Positions 1 to 7,684 of a stretch of DNA of 15,188 nt are shown in pieces. The position numbers were made by a program, and so were the translations under genes. Under the pieces are notes generated by a model. The model did not search any database. It had not been told where the DNA came from and saw nothing but the letters and a program-made list of their open reading frames with translations. The stretch is from CAYNLX01 sp964441535 (GTDB lineage Bacteria > Bacillota_I > Bacilli_A > RF39 > UBA660), in NCBI GenBank assembly GCA_964441535.1, contig CAYTXQ010000016.1, forward strand, positions 1-15,188, written 5' to 3'. How positions within the stretch are numbered: the first letter of the stretch is position 1; every line of letters begins with the position of its first letter.

Positions 1-284
1 TTATTTACTTTTCTATCATAAGTTATATGCTTAACTACTTTCAAACTATTAGGAGGATATACTTTCTCAACATTAAATTTTTTCTTTATAGATTCCTGTT
101 CCTGATCAATAAGATTATATAATTTATCTTTATCAAGAATTGTTCCTATTTTGTTGCCATCTAAAAAAACATTATATACAGTTAGAGGTTTTTCTCCACT
201 TTTAATAGTAAATCCAGCTAAAAATACAATAGTACCTACAACTATTGTAAATATTGTTGTAAAAATTATATTACTTTTTTTCAT
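1..284 (-). CDS. Membrane-anchored extracellular protein, N-terminal part (possibly M23-type cell-wall peptidase)
   Basis: Only the first 94 residues are in the window; the gene runs off the left edge. The start is the ATG at 284, 23 bases after the dnaB stop, with a weak purine-rich AAAGAG ahead of it, so it is probably the third gene of the rplI-dnaB transcript. Residues 2-4 are basic and serine. A single hydrophobic segment follows at about 6-27, with no lipobox or clear cleavage site, suggesting a signal anchor with the rest outside the cell. Residues 35-65 read as a short 'xVxLDGNKIGTxxDKDxL' unit. As I recall, this kind of segment precedes G5 and M23 peptidase domains in Bacillota wall-binding proteins. 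The catalytic part, if any, lies outside the window, so the peptidase assignment is an inference. The anchor topology is more secure. Confidence 0.6.
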   Translation of the reverse strand, partial: MKKSNIIFTTIFTIVVGTIVFLAGFTIKSGEKPLTVYNVFLDGNKIGTILDKDKLYNLIDQEQESIKKKFNVEKVYPPNSLKVVKHITYDRKVN

Positions 285-307
285 ATTTACTATTCTCTTT
301 CTTGTTT

Positions 308-1651
308 TTATTCTTCAGTTCTTAAAGCATTCTTAAAATTACTATAATTCATTTCAAATATTAAATTTATTGTACCAGTAACTCCATTACGATTCTTTCC
401 AATAATTAATTCTGCTTCAGATATATAATTTGTATTTTTAGGGTCATAATTCTTTTGATAATAATCTTCTCTATATAAGAATGATACTATATCTGCATCC
501 TGTTCTATAGAACCAGATTCTCTTAAATCACTTAATGTAGGTTTTTTACTTTCTCTTAATTCAACACTTCGTGATAATTGAGCTAGTGCCACTACTGGGA
601 TATGTAATTCCATAGCCATCATCTTTAATGATCTTGATATTTCAGAGACTTCCTGCTGTCTATTACCGGCATATCTTGATGATCCCTGTATTAATTGCAA
701 ATAATCAATAACCACTAAATCTAGACCTGTATCACTATTAGCTAGCCTTCTGCATTTTGCTTTTATTTCAGATACTGTCATTCCAGAAGCATCCTCAATA
801 AATATTTTAGAATCTGCTAACTGACTCATGGCTTCATTTACTCTTTTCCAATCTGCATTTTCTAAAATACCTCTTTCAATTTTTCTGGAATCCACTCCTC
901 CAATTGAAGAAATCATTCTTATGGCAAGTTGTTCAGCACCCATTTCCATACTGAAAATTGCTACTGTAGCACTACTGTTTAATGCAGCATTTGTTGCTAA
1001 ATTAAGACCTATAGCAGTTTTACCCATTGCAGGTCTTGCTGCAATTATAGTTAAAGTATTAGGTTGTAATCCTCCAGTAATTTCATCTAATCTATAAAAA
1101 TTAGTAGCAAGTCCTGTTATATTACTTTTATTTTTAGCAAGTCTTTCTATATTTTCCTGTGTAGATCTTATAACCTTACTTATAGGAAGAAATTCACTAG
1201 TCTTTCTATTTTTTATTACATTAGATATTTTTCTATCAGCTTCATCTAATATGTCATTTAAAGAATCTGTACTTTCATATGCACTAGTAACTATACTAGT
1301 AGCATTATCAATTAAACTTCTTAAAACCGCTTTTTCTTTCACAATATTTATATAATATTCTAAATTGGCAGCTACACCTACTGAATCGACTATTTCTATT
1401 AAATAATCTACTCCTCCAATAGAAGTAAGATTCTTCTTCTTGTCAAGTTCATCTGTTACTGTTTTTATATCTATTGGAATATTATTCTCTCTTAAACTTA
1501 AAATAGTATCAAATATTAATTGATGAGATTTTAAATAAAACATATCTCTTGTTAATTCTTCACTTACTTTATCTAAAGAACTAGTAGATAAAAATACTGC
1601 ACCTAAAACTGCCATTTCTGCTTCATTATTTTGAGGAACTTTTCGTTCCAT
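308..1651 (-). CDS. dnaB: Replicative DNA helicase DnaB (called DnaC in Bacillus subtilis)
   Basis: Hexameric 5'-3' helicase that unwinds the chromosome at the replication fork. The product is 447 residues, the usual family length. An N-terminal primase-interacting helical domain (about 1-110) and a linker precede the RecA-like ATPase. Visible motifs are Walker A RPAMGKT at 206-212, the catalytic glutamate in FSMEM at 236, Walker B VVIDYLQL with Asp316, the SGSIEQDAD stretch near 379-387 and the KNRNG arginine finger at 419-423. No intein is present. The frame opens at a GTG at 1660 that overlaps the rplI stop. The ATG three codons further in has GAGGTG six bases ahead of it, formed by the last codons of rplI, and is the better start. 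It follows rplI by five bases, so the two are cotranscribed and probably translationally coupled. Confidence 0.97.
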   Translation of the reverse strand: MERKVPQNNEAEMAVLGAVFLSTSSLDKVSEELTRDMFYLKSHQLIFDTILSLRENNIPIDIKTVTDELDKKKNLTSIGGVDYLIEIVDSVGVAANLEYYINIVKEKAVLRSLIDNATSIVTSAYESTDSLNDILDEADRKISNVIKNRKTSEFLPISKVIRSTQENIERLAKNKSNITGLATNFYRLDEITGGLQPNTLTIIAARPAMGKTAIGLNLATNAALNSSATVAIFSMEMGAEQLAIRMISSIGGVDSRKIERGILENADWKRVNEAMSQLADSKIFIEDASGMTVSEIKAKCRRLANSDTGLDLVVIDYLQLIQGSSRYAGNRQQEVSEISRSLKMMAMELHIPVVALAQLSRSVELRESKKPTLSDLRESGSIEQDADIVSFLYREDYYQKNYDPKNTNYISEAELIIGKNRNGVTGTINLIFEMNYSNFKNALRTEE

Positions 1652-1656
1652 AAATC

Positions 1657-2100
1657 TCACCTCTTTTCAACATTAATTCTAATGTTAAATACTACTTTTT
1701 TATGTAAATTTATTTCTACATTATGAAATCCTAAATAATCTATAGGATTTTTAATACTGATTTTCTTTTTATCAATATTGAAATTCATTTCCTTAAGTTT
1801 ATCTTCTATTTGCTTTGAAGAAATTGTTCCAAATAACTTATCATCTTTACCTACTTTAACAATGAATTTTAACTCTTTATTCTCAAGCCCTTTTTTTATA
1901 ATTTCACATTGTTTTATTATTTCTTCTTCTTGCAAATGTCTTTTCTCTTTCTGATTATTAAGAATATTATTACTTGTTTTAGTATAAGGCACTGCCAAAT
2001 TATTTTTTATAAGATAATTGTTGGCATAACCATCACTAACTTCAATTATTTCATCTTTTTTCCCCTGTTTTTTAACATCTTGGAGTAATATTACTTTCAT
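1657..2100 (-). CDS. rplI: 50S ribosomal protein bL9
   Basis: Large-subunit ribosomal protein that binds 23S rRNA near the L1 stalk and helps keep reading frame. The product is 147 residues, the normal size. The N-terminal rRNA-binding domain begins with MKVILLQDVKKQGKKDE and contains the family hallmark SDGYANNYLI at about 22-31. A long connecting helix covers about 45-75. The C-terminal domain carries LFGTISSKQI near 89-98. The ATG is preceded by GGGAGG at six bases' spacing. An extended -10 element sits about 40 bases upstream, so this is the first gene of the rplI-dnaB transcript. In many Bacillota gdpP (a DHH/GGDEF phosphodiesterase) lies directly upstream of rplI. Here that place is taken by the unrelated yfcC unit, with a terminator in between. 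Confidence 0.97.
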   Translation of the reverse strand: MKVILLQDVKKQGKKDEIIEVSDGYANNYLIKNNLAVPYTKTSNNILNNQKEKRHLQEEEIIKQCEIIKKGLENKELKFIVKVGKDDKLFGTISSKQIEDKLKEMNFNIDKKKISIKNPIDYLGFHNVEINLHKKVVFNIRINVEKR

Positions 2101-2142
2101 TTCTTACCTCCCAAAATTTAAACTATAAATTAGTTCTTTTTT

Positions 2143-2151
2143 ATTATAACA
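2143..2151 (-). promoter_or_regulatory. Extended -10 promoter for rplI-dnaB
   Basis: On the minus strand the sequence reads TGTTATAAT, a perfect TATAAT with an upstream TG. No good -35 box is seen at 16-18 bases, as is usual for extended -10 promoters. It lies between the yfcC terminator and the rplI ribosome binding site, leaving a leader of roughly 35 bases. The TATAAT string alone is weak evidence in such an AT-rich genome; position and the TG make it credible. Confidence 0.55.
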
Positions 2152-2181
2152 AAAATTACTTTAAAAAGATATATTAAGAAT

Positions 2182-2207
2182 AAAAAAACATATGATTTCT
2201 CATATGT
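2182..2207 (-). terminator. Rho-independent terminator after yfcC
   Basis: On the minus strand, ACATATGA and TCATATGT form a perfect 8-base-pair stem closed by a GAAA tetraloop and followed by seven T. It lies just past the yfcC stop at 2218 and separates that unit from rplI. Confidence 0.88.
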
Positions 2208-2217
2208 AATTTATCTA

Positions 2218-3639
2218 TTAAGCGTATGCTATTATAGTTAGTATTAAGAACACTGCTATAAATAATCCTAAGATTATTTTCCAAGCAAACTTTAACCAGT
2301 TTTTGTATGGTATATCTAAATAAGATAATCCCGCAACTAGCATTAAGCTTGTTGGAGCAAAGAATTGTACAAATCCAAATACGGATTGTAACATTATTAG
2401 AATAACAGGGTTATTAGATTCACTACCAAATAAAGTAGCAAAATAAGGACAAATAGATTGGAATAAATATTTTAATTCTACAGTAAATATTGAAGAAATA
2501 AATATTCCTATACCACTTAGGTATACATTAAATGATTTAGATAGTGTAGAGAAATAATCTACTACTACTGGCATTGTAGGGAATATTACTGTGAATAAAC
2601 ATACTACATAAGCAAGTAATAACATAAATATAACTTTACCTAACTTTTTAGAACCAGTTATCATACTCTCAAGATAATCATCAAATTTAGCCTTATTACA
2701 TATTCCTATAATAAATGTAGAAATTAATAATATTATTGATATATTATATAAATCCCAAGAGCCAAACGCAGTAACAGTATTTCCAAGCATATAAGATACT
2801 ACTTTAGCATCTCCTATACTAAGACCTGTTAACCATGTATGAAAATTAGTAAATATTTTTACTTTAAAACTAGATTCCCAGTTTATATATCCCAATATCT
2901 GGAATAAAGCAATAATTACAAATAATATTACCATCGGCCATATTCTTGATTTCTTTTTAGTATCAATTTCATATTTTTCTACAAATTCTTCTTTAGTGTT
3001 TTTCTTATTAATTGTTTTTTTAATATGTAAAAAATTAAATAATTGTACTATAGCAAATGTAACTATAAATAATGCGACTTTATACCAAATAGCTGAAGTT
3101 ATCCCTAATTCGAAATAATAACTTAAATACTCAGTTTCAATTATGTAAGAACCAAATGTAGAACCTATTATACCTATTAATATTGATCCAAAAGTAGTAA
3201 CAAATGCTGTTATCTTACTCATATTTAATCTCATTACTATTGTTATAACAAATGGTATAAATATAAACAAATGGAATACTTCACTACTAATAGATGTTAA
3301 AGCAGCTATTATAAATGAAGTTACTAATACAAACGCAATTTCCTTTCCTTTTAAGAATTTTACCAGTCTATTAACTAGACTTTGATAACTACTTGTTTTT
3401 GATAGAAGCTCATAAAATCCTCCTAAGATTAACAAGAAAGTTACAAGTACTGCAAAGTAATATAATGATAACATTCCATATAGAAAGAAATCATTTACTC
3501 CTATTCTTGTTATGTCTCCTATAGCCATTGCAGAACCATCAAATTGACCCTGTGGTATGAACCAAGTTAGAATTACTGAAACAATTAATAGTATTCCTAT
3601 AATTTTAAATAAGTCATACTTTTCAAAAAACTTTTTCAT
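2218..3639 (-). CDS. yfcC: YfcC/DcuC-family membrane transporter
   Basis: Polytopic inner-membrane carrier of the YfcC-type, C4-dicarboxylate carrier-like group within the ion transporter superfamily. The 473 residues give about eleven or twelve hydrophobic segments. The N-terminal MKKFFEKYDLFKIIGILL with TWFIPQGQF near residue 25-33 is typical of the group, as are the loop charges near 200-235. The substrate is not evident. Relatives include dicarboxylate, basic amino-acid and peptide carriers, so an amino or carboxylic acid is an inference only. The frame is open back to 3687, but that extension runs through the lysS terminator hairpin. The ATG at 3639 has AAGGAGGAG four bases ahead (seven from the GGAGG core), so it is taken as the start. 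The gene follows lysS on the same strand behind a terminator and ends in its own terminator. Confidence 0.85.
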   Translation of the reverse strand: MKKFFEKYDLFKIIGILLIVSVILTWFIPQGQFDGSAMAIGDITRIGVNDFFLYGMLSLYYFAVLVTFLLILGGFYELLSKTSSYQSLVNRLVKFLKGKEIAFVLVTSFIIAALTSISSEVFHLFIFIPFVITIVMRLNMSKITAFVTTFGSILIGIIGSTFGSYIIETEYLSYYFELGITSAIWYKVALFIVTFAIVQLFNFLHIKKTINKKNTKEEFVEKYEIDTKKKSRIWPMVILFVIIALFQILGYINWESSFKVKIFTNFHTWLTGLSIGDAKVVSYMLGNTVTAFGSWDLYNISIILLISTFIIGICNKAKFDDYLESMITGSKKLGKVIFMLLLAYVVCLFTVIFPTMPVVVDYFSTLSKSFNVYLSGIGIFISSIFTVELKYLFQSICPYFATLFGSESNNPVILIMLQSVFGFVQFFAPTSLMLVAGLSYLDIPYKNWLKFAWKIILGLFIAVFLILTIIAYA

Positions 3640-3658
3640 AACTCTCCTCCTTATAAAA

Positions 3659-3667
3659 ATAATACCA
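3659..3667 (-). promoter_or_regulatory. Possible extended -10 promoter for yfcC
   Basis: The minus strand reads TGGTATTAT immediately after the lysS terminator T-tract, six bases before the AAGGAGGAG of yfcC. A start of transcription here would fall almost at the ribosome binding site. No -35 box is convincing because the region upstream is the hairpin. Confidence 0.3.
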
Positions 3668-3669
3668 CT

Positions 3670-3695
3670 AAAAAAAGATGTTGTCATCTTTTTTT
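3670..3695. terminator. Hairpin terminator between lysS and yfcC
   Basis: An 11-base-pair stem with a four-base loop: AAAAAAAGATG at 3670-3680 and CATCTTTTTTT at 3685-3695. The T run lies at the 3' side on either strand, so it can act in both directions. Its relevant job is to end lysS, whose stop codon is ten bases away. Confidence 0.8.
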
Positions 3696-3704
3696 ATACG
3701 TTTT

Positions 3705-4997
3705 TTAATCTTTAGGTCTCATTAAAGGAAATAACACTACATCTTTTATATTATAACTATTAGTTAAAAGTTGAATTACTCTATCAATTCCTATACCCCA
3801 TCCACTAATAGGAGGCATACCATACTCCATAGCTTCTATATAATCATAATCCATAGGCATAGCCTCTTCATCTCCTGAAGCCTTTAATTTAGATTGTTCT
3901 AATAATCTTCTTTCTTGTTCTTGTGGATCAACTAATTCTGAATAAGCATTACACATTTCTGCTCCATTAATAACTATTTGAAATCTATCAGTAACTTTAG
4001 AATTATTATCGTTAGCTCTTGCTAAAGGAGATAACTCTATAGGATGCTCTATTAAAAATATAGGATCTACTATATTGGGTCTTGCTACTTTTTTATATAA
4101 CTGATCAACTAAATTTCCATATCCTAAATTTTCTAATGGAACTTCACTATCTATTTCAACATTATTATCTTTAATAGCCTTTAATAAAGATTCCTTATCA
4201 TTATAAATATTTATATCTATTGGTGAATATTCTAATATTAAATCTCTAAAAGTCTTCTCTTTCCACTCCTGATCTAAATCTACCATTTTATCTCCAACTT
4301 GGATTTCTAAAGTTCCAAATATTTTCTTAATAGTAGTTTTTAACATATCTTCCATTAGCTTCATGTTATCTCTGTAGTTAAAATATGCTGCATAACCTTC
4401 TAGCATAGTAAAATCCTGTAAGTGAGAAGTATCCATACCTTCATTTCTAAAACATCTTGCAAATTCAAAAACTTTAGTAAATCCTCCCACTATAGCTCTT
4501 TTTAAATAAGTTTCAGGTGCAATTCTCAAATAACAATCTTGATCTAAAGCATTATGATGTGTAATAAAAGGTTTAGCTAAGGCTCCAGAAGGCTTATTAC
4601 TTAATATTGGAGTTTCAATTTCTATATAACCTAAGTTTCCTAAATAATTTCTAATTTCTTTAATAAACTCTGATCTAATCAAGAATACTTTTCTAGTTTC
4701 TTCATTCATTATTAAATCCACATATCTATTTCTATAACATAATTCCTGATCGGCTAGTCCGTGAAACTTTTCAGGTAGAGGCTCTAGTGCTTTTCCTAAA
4801 AATTCAAAGCTTTCTGCTCTAATTGTTTTTTCTCCNNNNNNNNNNNNNNNNNNNNNNNNNNNNNNNNNNNNNNNNNNNNNNNNNNNNNNNNNNNNNNNNN
4901 NNNNNNNNNNNNNNNNNNNNNNNNNNNNNNNNNNNATCTCTGAAATTTCCTTTAATTTTTCTCTTCTTACTAGTTCTTGATCTGTATATTCTCTCAT
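3705..4997 (-). CDS. lysS: Lysyl-tRNA synthetase, class II (interrupted by an assembly gap)
   Basis: Charges tRNA-Lys with lysine in the cytosol. The class II catalytic core is complete. Motif 1 reads ETPILSNKPSGALAKPF, motif 2 contains CFRNEGMDTSHLQDFTMLE, and motif 3 is GWGIGIDR followed by DVVLFPLMRP at the C-terminus. The 100-N gap at 4836-4935 removes nearly the whole N-terminal OB-fold anticodon-binding domain. Only about 20 residues before it and the domain's end (GEKTIRAESFEFLGKAL) survive. As placed, the protein would be 430 residues including unknowns, about 65-70 short of the usual 490-500, so the real gap is probably near 300 bases. The ATG at 4997 has GGAG eight bases ahead and replaces the GTG at 5006. 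The motif 2 wording differs from the Bacillus 'STRHNPEFTMIE' type. Confidence 0.95.
   Translation of the reverse strand: MREYTDQELVRREKLKEISEXXXXXXXXXXXXXXXXXXXXXXXXXXXXXXXXXXGEKTIRAESFEFLGKALEPLPEKFHGLADQELCYRNRYVDLIMNEETRKVFLIRSEFIKEIRNYLGNLGYIEIETPILSNKPSGALAKPFITHHNALDQDCYLRIAPETYLKRAIVGGFTKVFEFARCFRNEGMDTSHLQDFTMLEGYAAYFNYRDNMKLMEDMLKTTIKKIFGTLEIQVGDKMVDLDQEWKEKTFRDLILEYSPIDINIYNDKESLLKAIKDNNVEIDSEVPLENLGYGNLVDQLYKKVARPNIVDPIFLIEHPIELSPLARANDNNSKVTDRFQIVINGAEMCNAYSELVDPQEQERRLLEQSKLKASGDEEAMPMDYDYIEAMEYGMPPISGWGIGIDRVIQLLTNSYNIKDVVLFPLMRPKD
4836..4935. other. Assembly gap (100 N)
   Basis: Exactly 100 unknown bases, the conventional size for a gap of unknown length. It lies inside lysS in the OB-fold region. 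Both sides stay in the same frame with 100 N, but since the true length is unknown this says nothing about a frameshift. Confidence 0.99.
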
Positions 4998-5018
4998 TAT
5001 TATCACTCCATTTATTTA

Positions 5019-5047
5019 AGTATACTTATTTTAATTGAGAAAATCAA
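5019..5047 (-). promoter_or_regulatory. Candidate sigma-A promoter for lysS
   Basis: Minus strand: TTGATT (5047-5042), a 17-base spacer, then TATACT (5024-5019), placed nine bases before the lysS GGAG. The -35 box touches the end of the upstream gene (stop at 5053). The -10 lies within a perfect 12-base palindrome TAAGTATACTTA (5017-5028), which might be an operator or chance. No T-box leader is seen. Confidence 0.5.
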
Positions 5048-5052
5048 TAAAC

Positions 5053-5850
5053 TTATTTATTCTTTACAAGTTTTATTGGTTCGTTTTCTCTTAAATATTT
5101 ATTAAAATTATATATCGAATCTTGTAAACTATTAACATATTCATTTTCATGGTTAAAAATATCTATAACTTCTTGAACAGCATTATAATTCATTCCAAAC
5201 TTTTCTATTTTCTTTTTTATATCTTCAAGTAAAATAAATCCTAAAATATTTTGATGTACTCCATAATCATCAAATCTAAATGAAGGATAATAAACTCCAT
5301 CACTATATCGGTGATTTGCACTCATTAAATATTCATTGCTAGCTTTTTTAAATTTACCATTAAATAAACTAATAATATGTCTGTAATAAGCTATCCGATT
5401 AGGATTAGTTGTAAACTTATTAGGATTTATGTATAAATTTTTATTGCCAAATTTATCAGTTTTTAAAATTTTCGGACAAAACCATTCTAACAACATTTTT
5501 TTTCGTTTACTTACTGTTAATACAATTAAATAATCCTCGATAGTTTCCTCAGTATCATACTTCGTAAAATGTATAGTTATTCCATTATCTAAATTATCTC
5601 CAAATGAAAAGTTGCCTTCTTCATTAAATGAGAATCCTATAATATCTCCAAATAATGAAATAATATTTTCATTTTTATCTGTAGTGATGTATACGCTTTC
5701 TTCTTTTGAATCAAAAATATTAAAAATAAGATATTTATTTTCTTCTTTAATTATCCAACTATTTTCTTCATATTCAAAAACAAAGTATTTTTCGTTAGAA
5801 TTAATTTCTCCAAAATAATTTTTAAATATTTTTATTAATTTTTCTTCCAC
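5053..5850 (-). CDS. Protein of unknown function, 265 residues, GTG start
   Basis: I do not recognise a family. The product is soluble, with no signal peptide or membrane segment, rich in Phe, Tyr, Asn and Lys, and has a single cysteine in LLEWFCPK (about 130-137). The first 110 residues look like mixed beta strands with short polar turns. The last 60 or so look helical (LEDIKKKIEKFGMNYNAVQEV, then SLQDSIYNFNKYL). The frame opens at an ATG at 5880, but that codon lacks a ribosome binding site. The GTG at 5850 has AGGAG seven bases ahead, and a perfect TATAAT lies just upstream of the ATG, so a transcript would begin inside the extension. GTG is therefore preferred. The gene precedes lysS on the same strand without a visible terminator and is divergent from the ABC pair. 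Confidence 0.75.
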   Translation of the reverse strand: MEEKLIKIFKNYFGEINSNEKYFVFEYEENSWIIKEENKYLIFNIFDSKEESVYITTDKNENIISLFGDIIGFSFNEEGNFSFGDNLDNGITIHFTKYDTEETIEDYLIVLTVSKRKKMLLEWFCPKILKTDKFGNKNLYINPNKFTTNPNRIAYYRHIISLFNGKFKKASNEYLMSANHRYSDGVYYPSFRFDDYGVHQNILGFILLEDIKKKIEKFGMNYNAVQEVIDIFNHENEYVNSLQDSIYNFNKYLRENEPIKLVKNK

Positions 5851-5882
5851 AACAAATCTCCTAGCTAATTTATTAATCATTT

Positions 5883-5888
5883 ATTATA
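5883..5888 (-). promoter_or_regulatory. -10 element for the 265-residue gene
   Basis: TATAAT on the minus strand, twenty bases before the AGGAG that serves the GTG start. The -35 region is poor (TTTCTT at 17 bases). Expected transcription start is near 5876, downstream of the alternative ATG at 5880. Confidence 0.4.
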
Positions 5889-5918
5889 TAAGTTAATTTA
5901 GTAAAAAGAAAGAAAAAA

Positions 5919-5947
5919 TTGAATTAAATTCATAAAACATATATAAT
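5919..5947 (+). promoter_or_regulatory. Candidate sigma-A promoter for the ABC exporter pair
   Basis: TTGAAT at 5919-5924, a 17-base spacer, and TATAAT at 5942-5947. The AAGGAG of the first ABC gene begins only six bases after the -10, so the leader would be very short. Box quality and spacing are good; the geometry is unusual. Confidence 0.5.
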
Positions 5948-5967
5948 TTATATAAGGAGTTATAAAA

Positions 5968-7683
5968 ATGATTAAATATTCTATTAAAAAATACTGGAAA
6001 TTATTAATTCCAATGATTGTATTAACTTTTCTGCAGGCTTTATCTAACTTGAAATTGCCTGAATATATGTCCGATATAGTAAGTTTTGGTATTGTTAAGT
6101 TAGATTTAAATTATATTAAAAAAGTAGGTTTATTAATGCTAGCAGTATCATTAATAGGTACTGTTTTTGCTATAATATCAAATTATTTTTCTGCTGTTTT
6201 CAGCGCAAAATTTACTAAACATTTAAGAAAAGAATCTTTTAGTAAAATTATGCAAATGGACACTGAGTTAATTAATAAATTTGATTCATCTAGTTTAATT
6301 ACAAGAAGTACCAATGATATTAACCAGGTTGAAATGTTTTGCAGTATATTTTTTAAAATGATTTCTTTCACTATATTTATGGGTATTGGAGGCACTATAA
6401 AAGCAATACAAAAAAGTAATGGAATGAATTCTCTTACTATCATAATGTTAATAACTTTATCAGTTATATTTATATTACTATTATTAGTATTTAAAGTTGT
6501 AGTACCAAAATTCAATCTACTTCAAAAATTAATCGATAAAATTAATAAAAAAACAAGAGAGAATTTAAATGGAGTTTTAGTAATAAGATCTTTAAATAAA
6601 CAATCTTATGAAGAAAAAAGTTATGACAATATCAATGACGAATTTTCTAAAACCAACTTATTTATAAATAAAGCAATGGCTTTACTAGATCCTGCACTAT
6701 TATTTATTATGAATGCTACTTCCATAGCAATAATATGGATAGTAGCAAAAGAAGCTACTAATACTATTCAAGTTGGAAATATGATAGCATTTATACAATA
6801 TGCTTCAGATATATTAATGTCATTTTTATTTATTTCAATAATATTTGTATTAATGCCAAGAGCCCTAGTATCTTTTAATAGAATAAAAGAAGTTATTGAT
6901 AGTAAAAATACTATTATCGATTCTAAAAAGAAATTTAATATTAATGGAAACATATCATTTAAAAATATATCATTTAAATATCCTGGTTCTGAAGAATATA
7001 CTCTAAAAAACATAGATTTTGATATAAATAAAGGTGAATCCATAGCCATTATAGGAGGAACCGGTAGTGGTAAATCTTCTTTAGTTACCTTACTACCAAG
7101 ATTATTTGATGTAACAGAAGGAGAAATATTAATTGATGGAATTAATATTAAAGATATTGATATAACAACATTAAGAGATAATATATCGTTTATGACTCAA
7201 AAAGCAATACTTTTTTCTGGTACTATAGAATCTAATATAAAAGATGGAAAAAAGAAATTAACTAAAGAAGATATAATAAACGCTTCTAAAAATAGTGAGT
7301 CTATTTCGTTTATAAATAAGAAAAAAAATAAATTTAAATCTGATATAGCCCAAAATGCTACAAATATATCAGGAGGTCAAAAACAAAGGCTATCTATTGC
7401 AAGAGGATTAGTTAGAAATGCTCCTATTATGATTTTTGATGATACTTTTTCAGCTTTAGATTATGAAACTGAGGCTTCATTAAGAAATAACTTAAAAAAA
7501 CATTATAGTAAAAACACAATCATAGTGATTGCTCAGAGAATTGGTTCTATAATGAATGCAGATAAAATTATAGTTCTTGATAAGGGAAAAATTGTTGGAA
7601 TTGGAAAACATAAAGATTTATTAAAAGAGTGCAAGATATACAAAGAAATTGCTTTATCTCAACTATCAAAGGAGGAGATATAG
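5968..7683 (+). CDS. ABC exporter half-transporter, subunit with the degenerate ATP site
   Basis: Half-transporter of the multidrug/lipid exporter type (MdlB-like), with six membrane segments in residues 1-310 and a nucleotide-binding domain from about 325 to 571. Walker A is GGTGSGKS at 363-370 and the signature is intact (ISGGQ, 467-471). The Walker B aspartate Asp491 is followed by Asp492 instead of the catalytic Glu, and the switch histidine is Gln523 (AQR instead of AHR). These two changes mark the non-hydrolysing site of heterodimeric exporters such as the TM287/288 and BmrC/BmrD type. AAGGAG lies eight bases before the ATG. The next gene starts one base after this stop and encodes the complementary subunit. 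The substrate cannot be told, and no MarR- or TetR-type regulator is adjacent. Confidence 0.92.
   Translation: MIKYSIKKYWKLLIPMIVLTFLQALSNLKLPEYMSDIVSFGIVKLDLNYIKKVGLLMLAVSLIGTVFAIISNYFSAVFSAKFTKHLRKESFSKIMQMDTELINKFDSSSLITRSTNDINQVEMFCSIFFKMISFTIFMGIGGTIKAIQKSNGMNSLTIIMLITLSVIFILLLLVFKVVVPKFNLLQKLIDKINKKTRENLNGVLVIRSLNKQSYEEKSYDNINDEFSKTNLFINKAMALLDPALLFIMNATSIAIIWIVAKEATNTIQVGNMIAFIQYASDILMSFLFISIIFVLMPRALVSFNRIKEVIDSKNTIIDSKKKFNINGNISFKNISFKYPGSEEYTLKNIDFDINKGESIAIIGGTGSGKSSLVTLLPRLFDVTEGEILIDGINIKDIDITTLRDNISFMTQKAILFSGTIESNIKDGKKKLTKEDIINASKNSESISFINKKKNKFKSDIAQNATNISGGQKQRLSIARGLVRNAPIMIFDDTFSALDYETEASLRNNLKKHYSKNTIIVIAQRIGSIMNADKIIVLDKGKIVGIGKHKDLLKECKIYKEIALSQLSKEEI
7668..7675 (+). 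promoter_or_regulatory. Ribosome binding site that fixes the start of the second ABC gene
   Basis: AAAGGAGG lies in the last codons of the upstream ABC gene, nine bases before the ATG at 7685. The frame is open further upstream to an ATG at 7649, but that start would lie before this site and lacks one of its own. Confidence 0.85.
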
Positions 7684-7684
7684 T

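Noticed and set aside
151..336. Plus-strand open frame of 61 codons
   Set aside because: It is antisense to the anchored protein gene. Its hydrophobic end is the mirror of the dnaB end and the A/T-rich intergenic stretch.
828..1097. Plus-strand open frame of 89 codons
   Set aside because: It lies entirely inside dnaB on the opposite strand, without a ribosome binding site or family resemblance.
3640..3687. Sixteen-residue N-terminal extension of yfcC
   Set aside because: It runs through the lysS terminator hairpin and has no ribosome binding site of its own.
4823..5038. Plus-strand frame running through the N gap
   Set aside because: Continuity is created by the N run; the coding sequence is lysS on the other strand.
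4998..5052. T-box or other riboswitch before lysS
   Set aside because: The space between the upstream stop and the lysS start is only about 55 bases and holds a promoter-like pair but no conserved leader elements.
6183..7049. Two minus-strand open frames
   Set aside because: Both are antisense shadows of the first ABC gene, whose motifs are complete on the plus strand.
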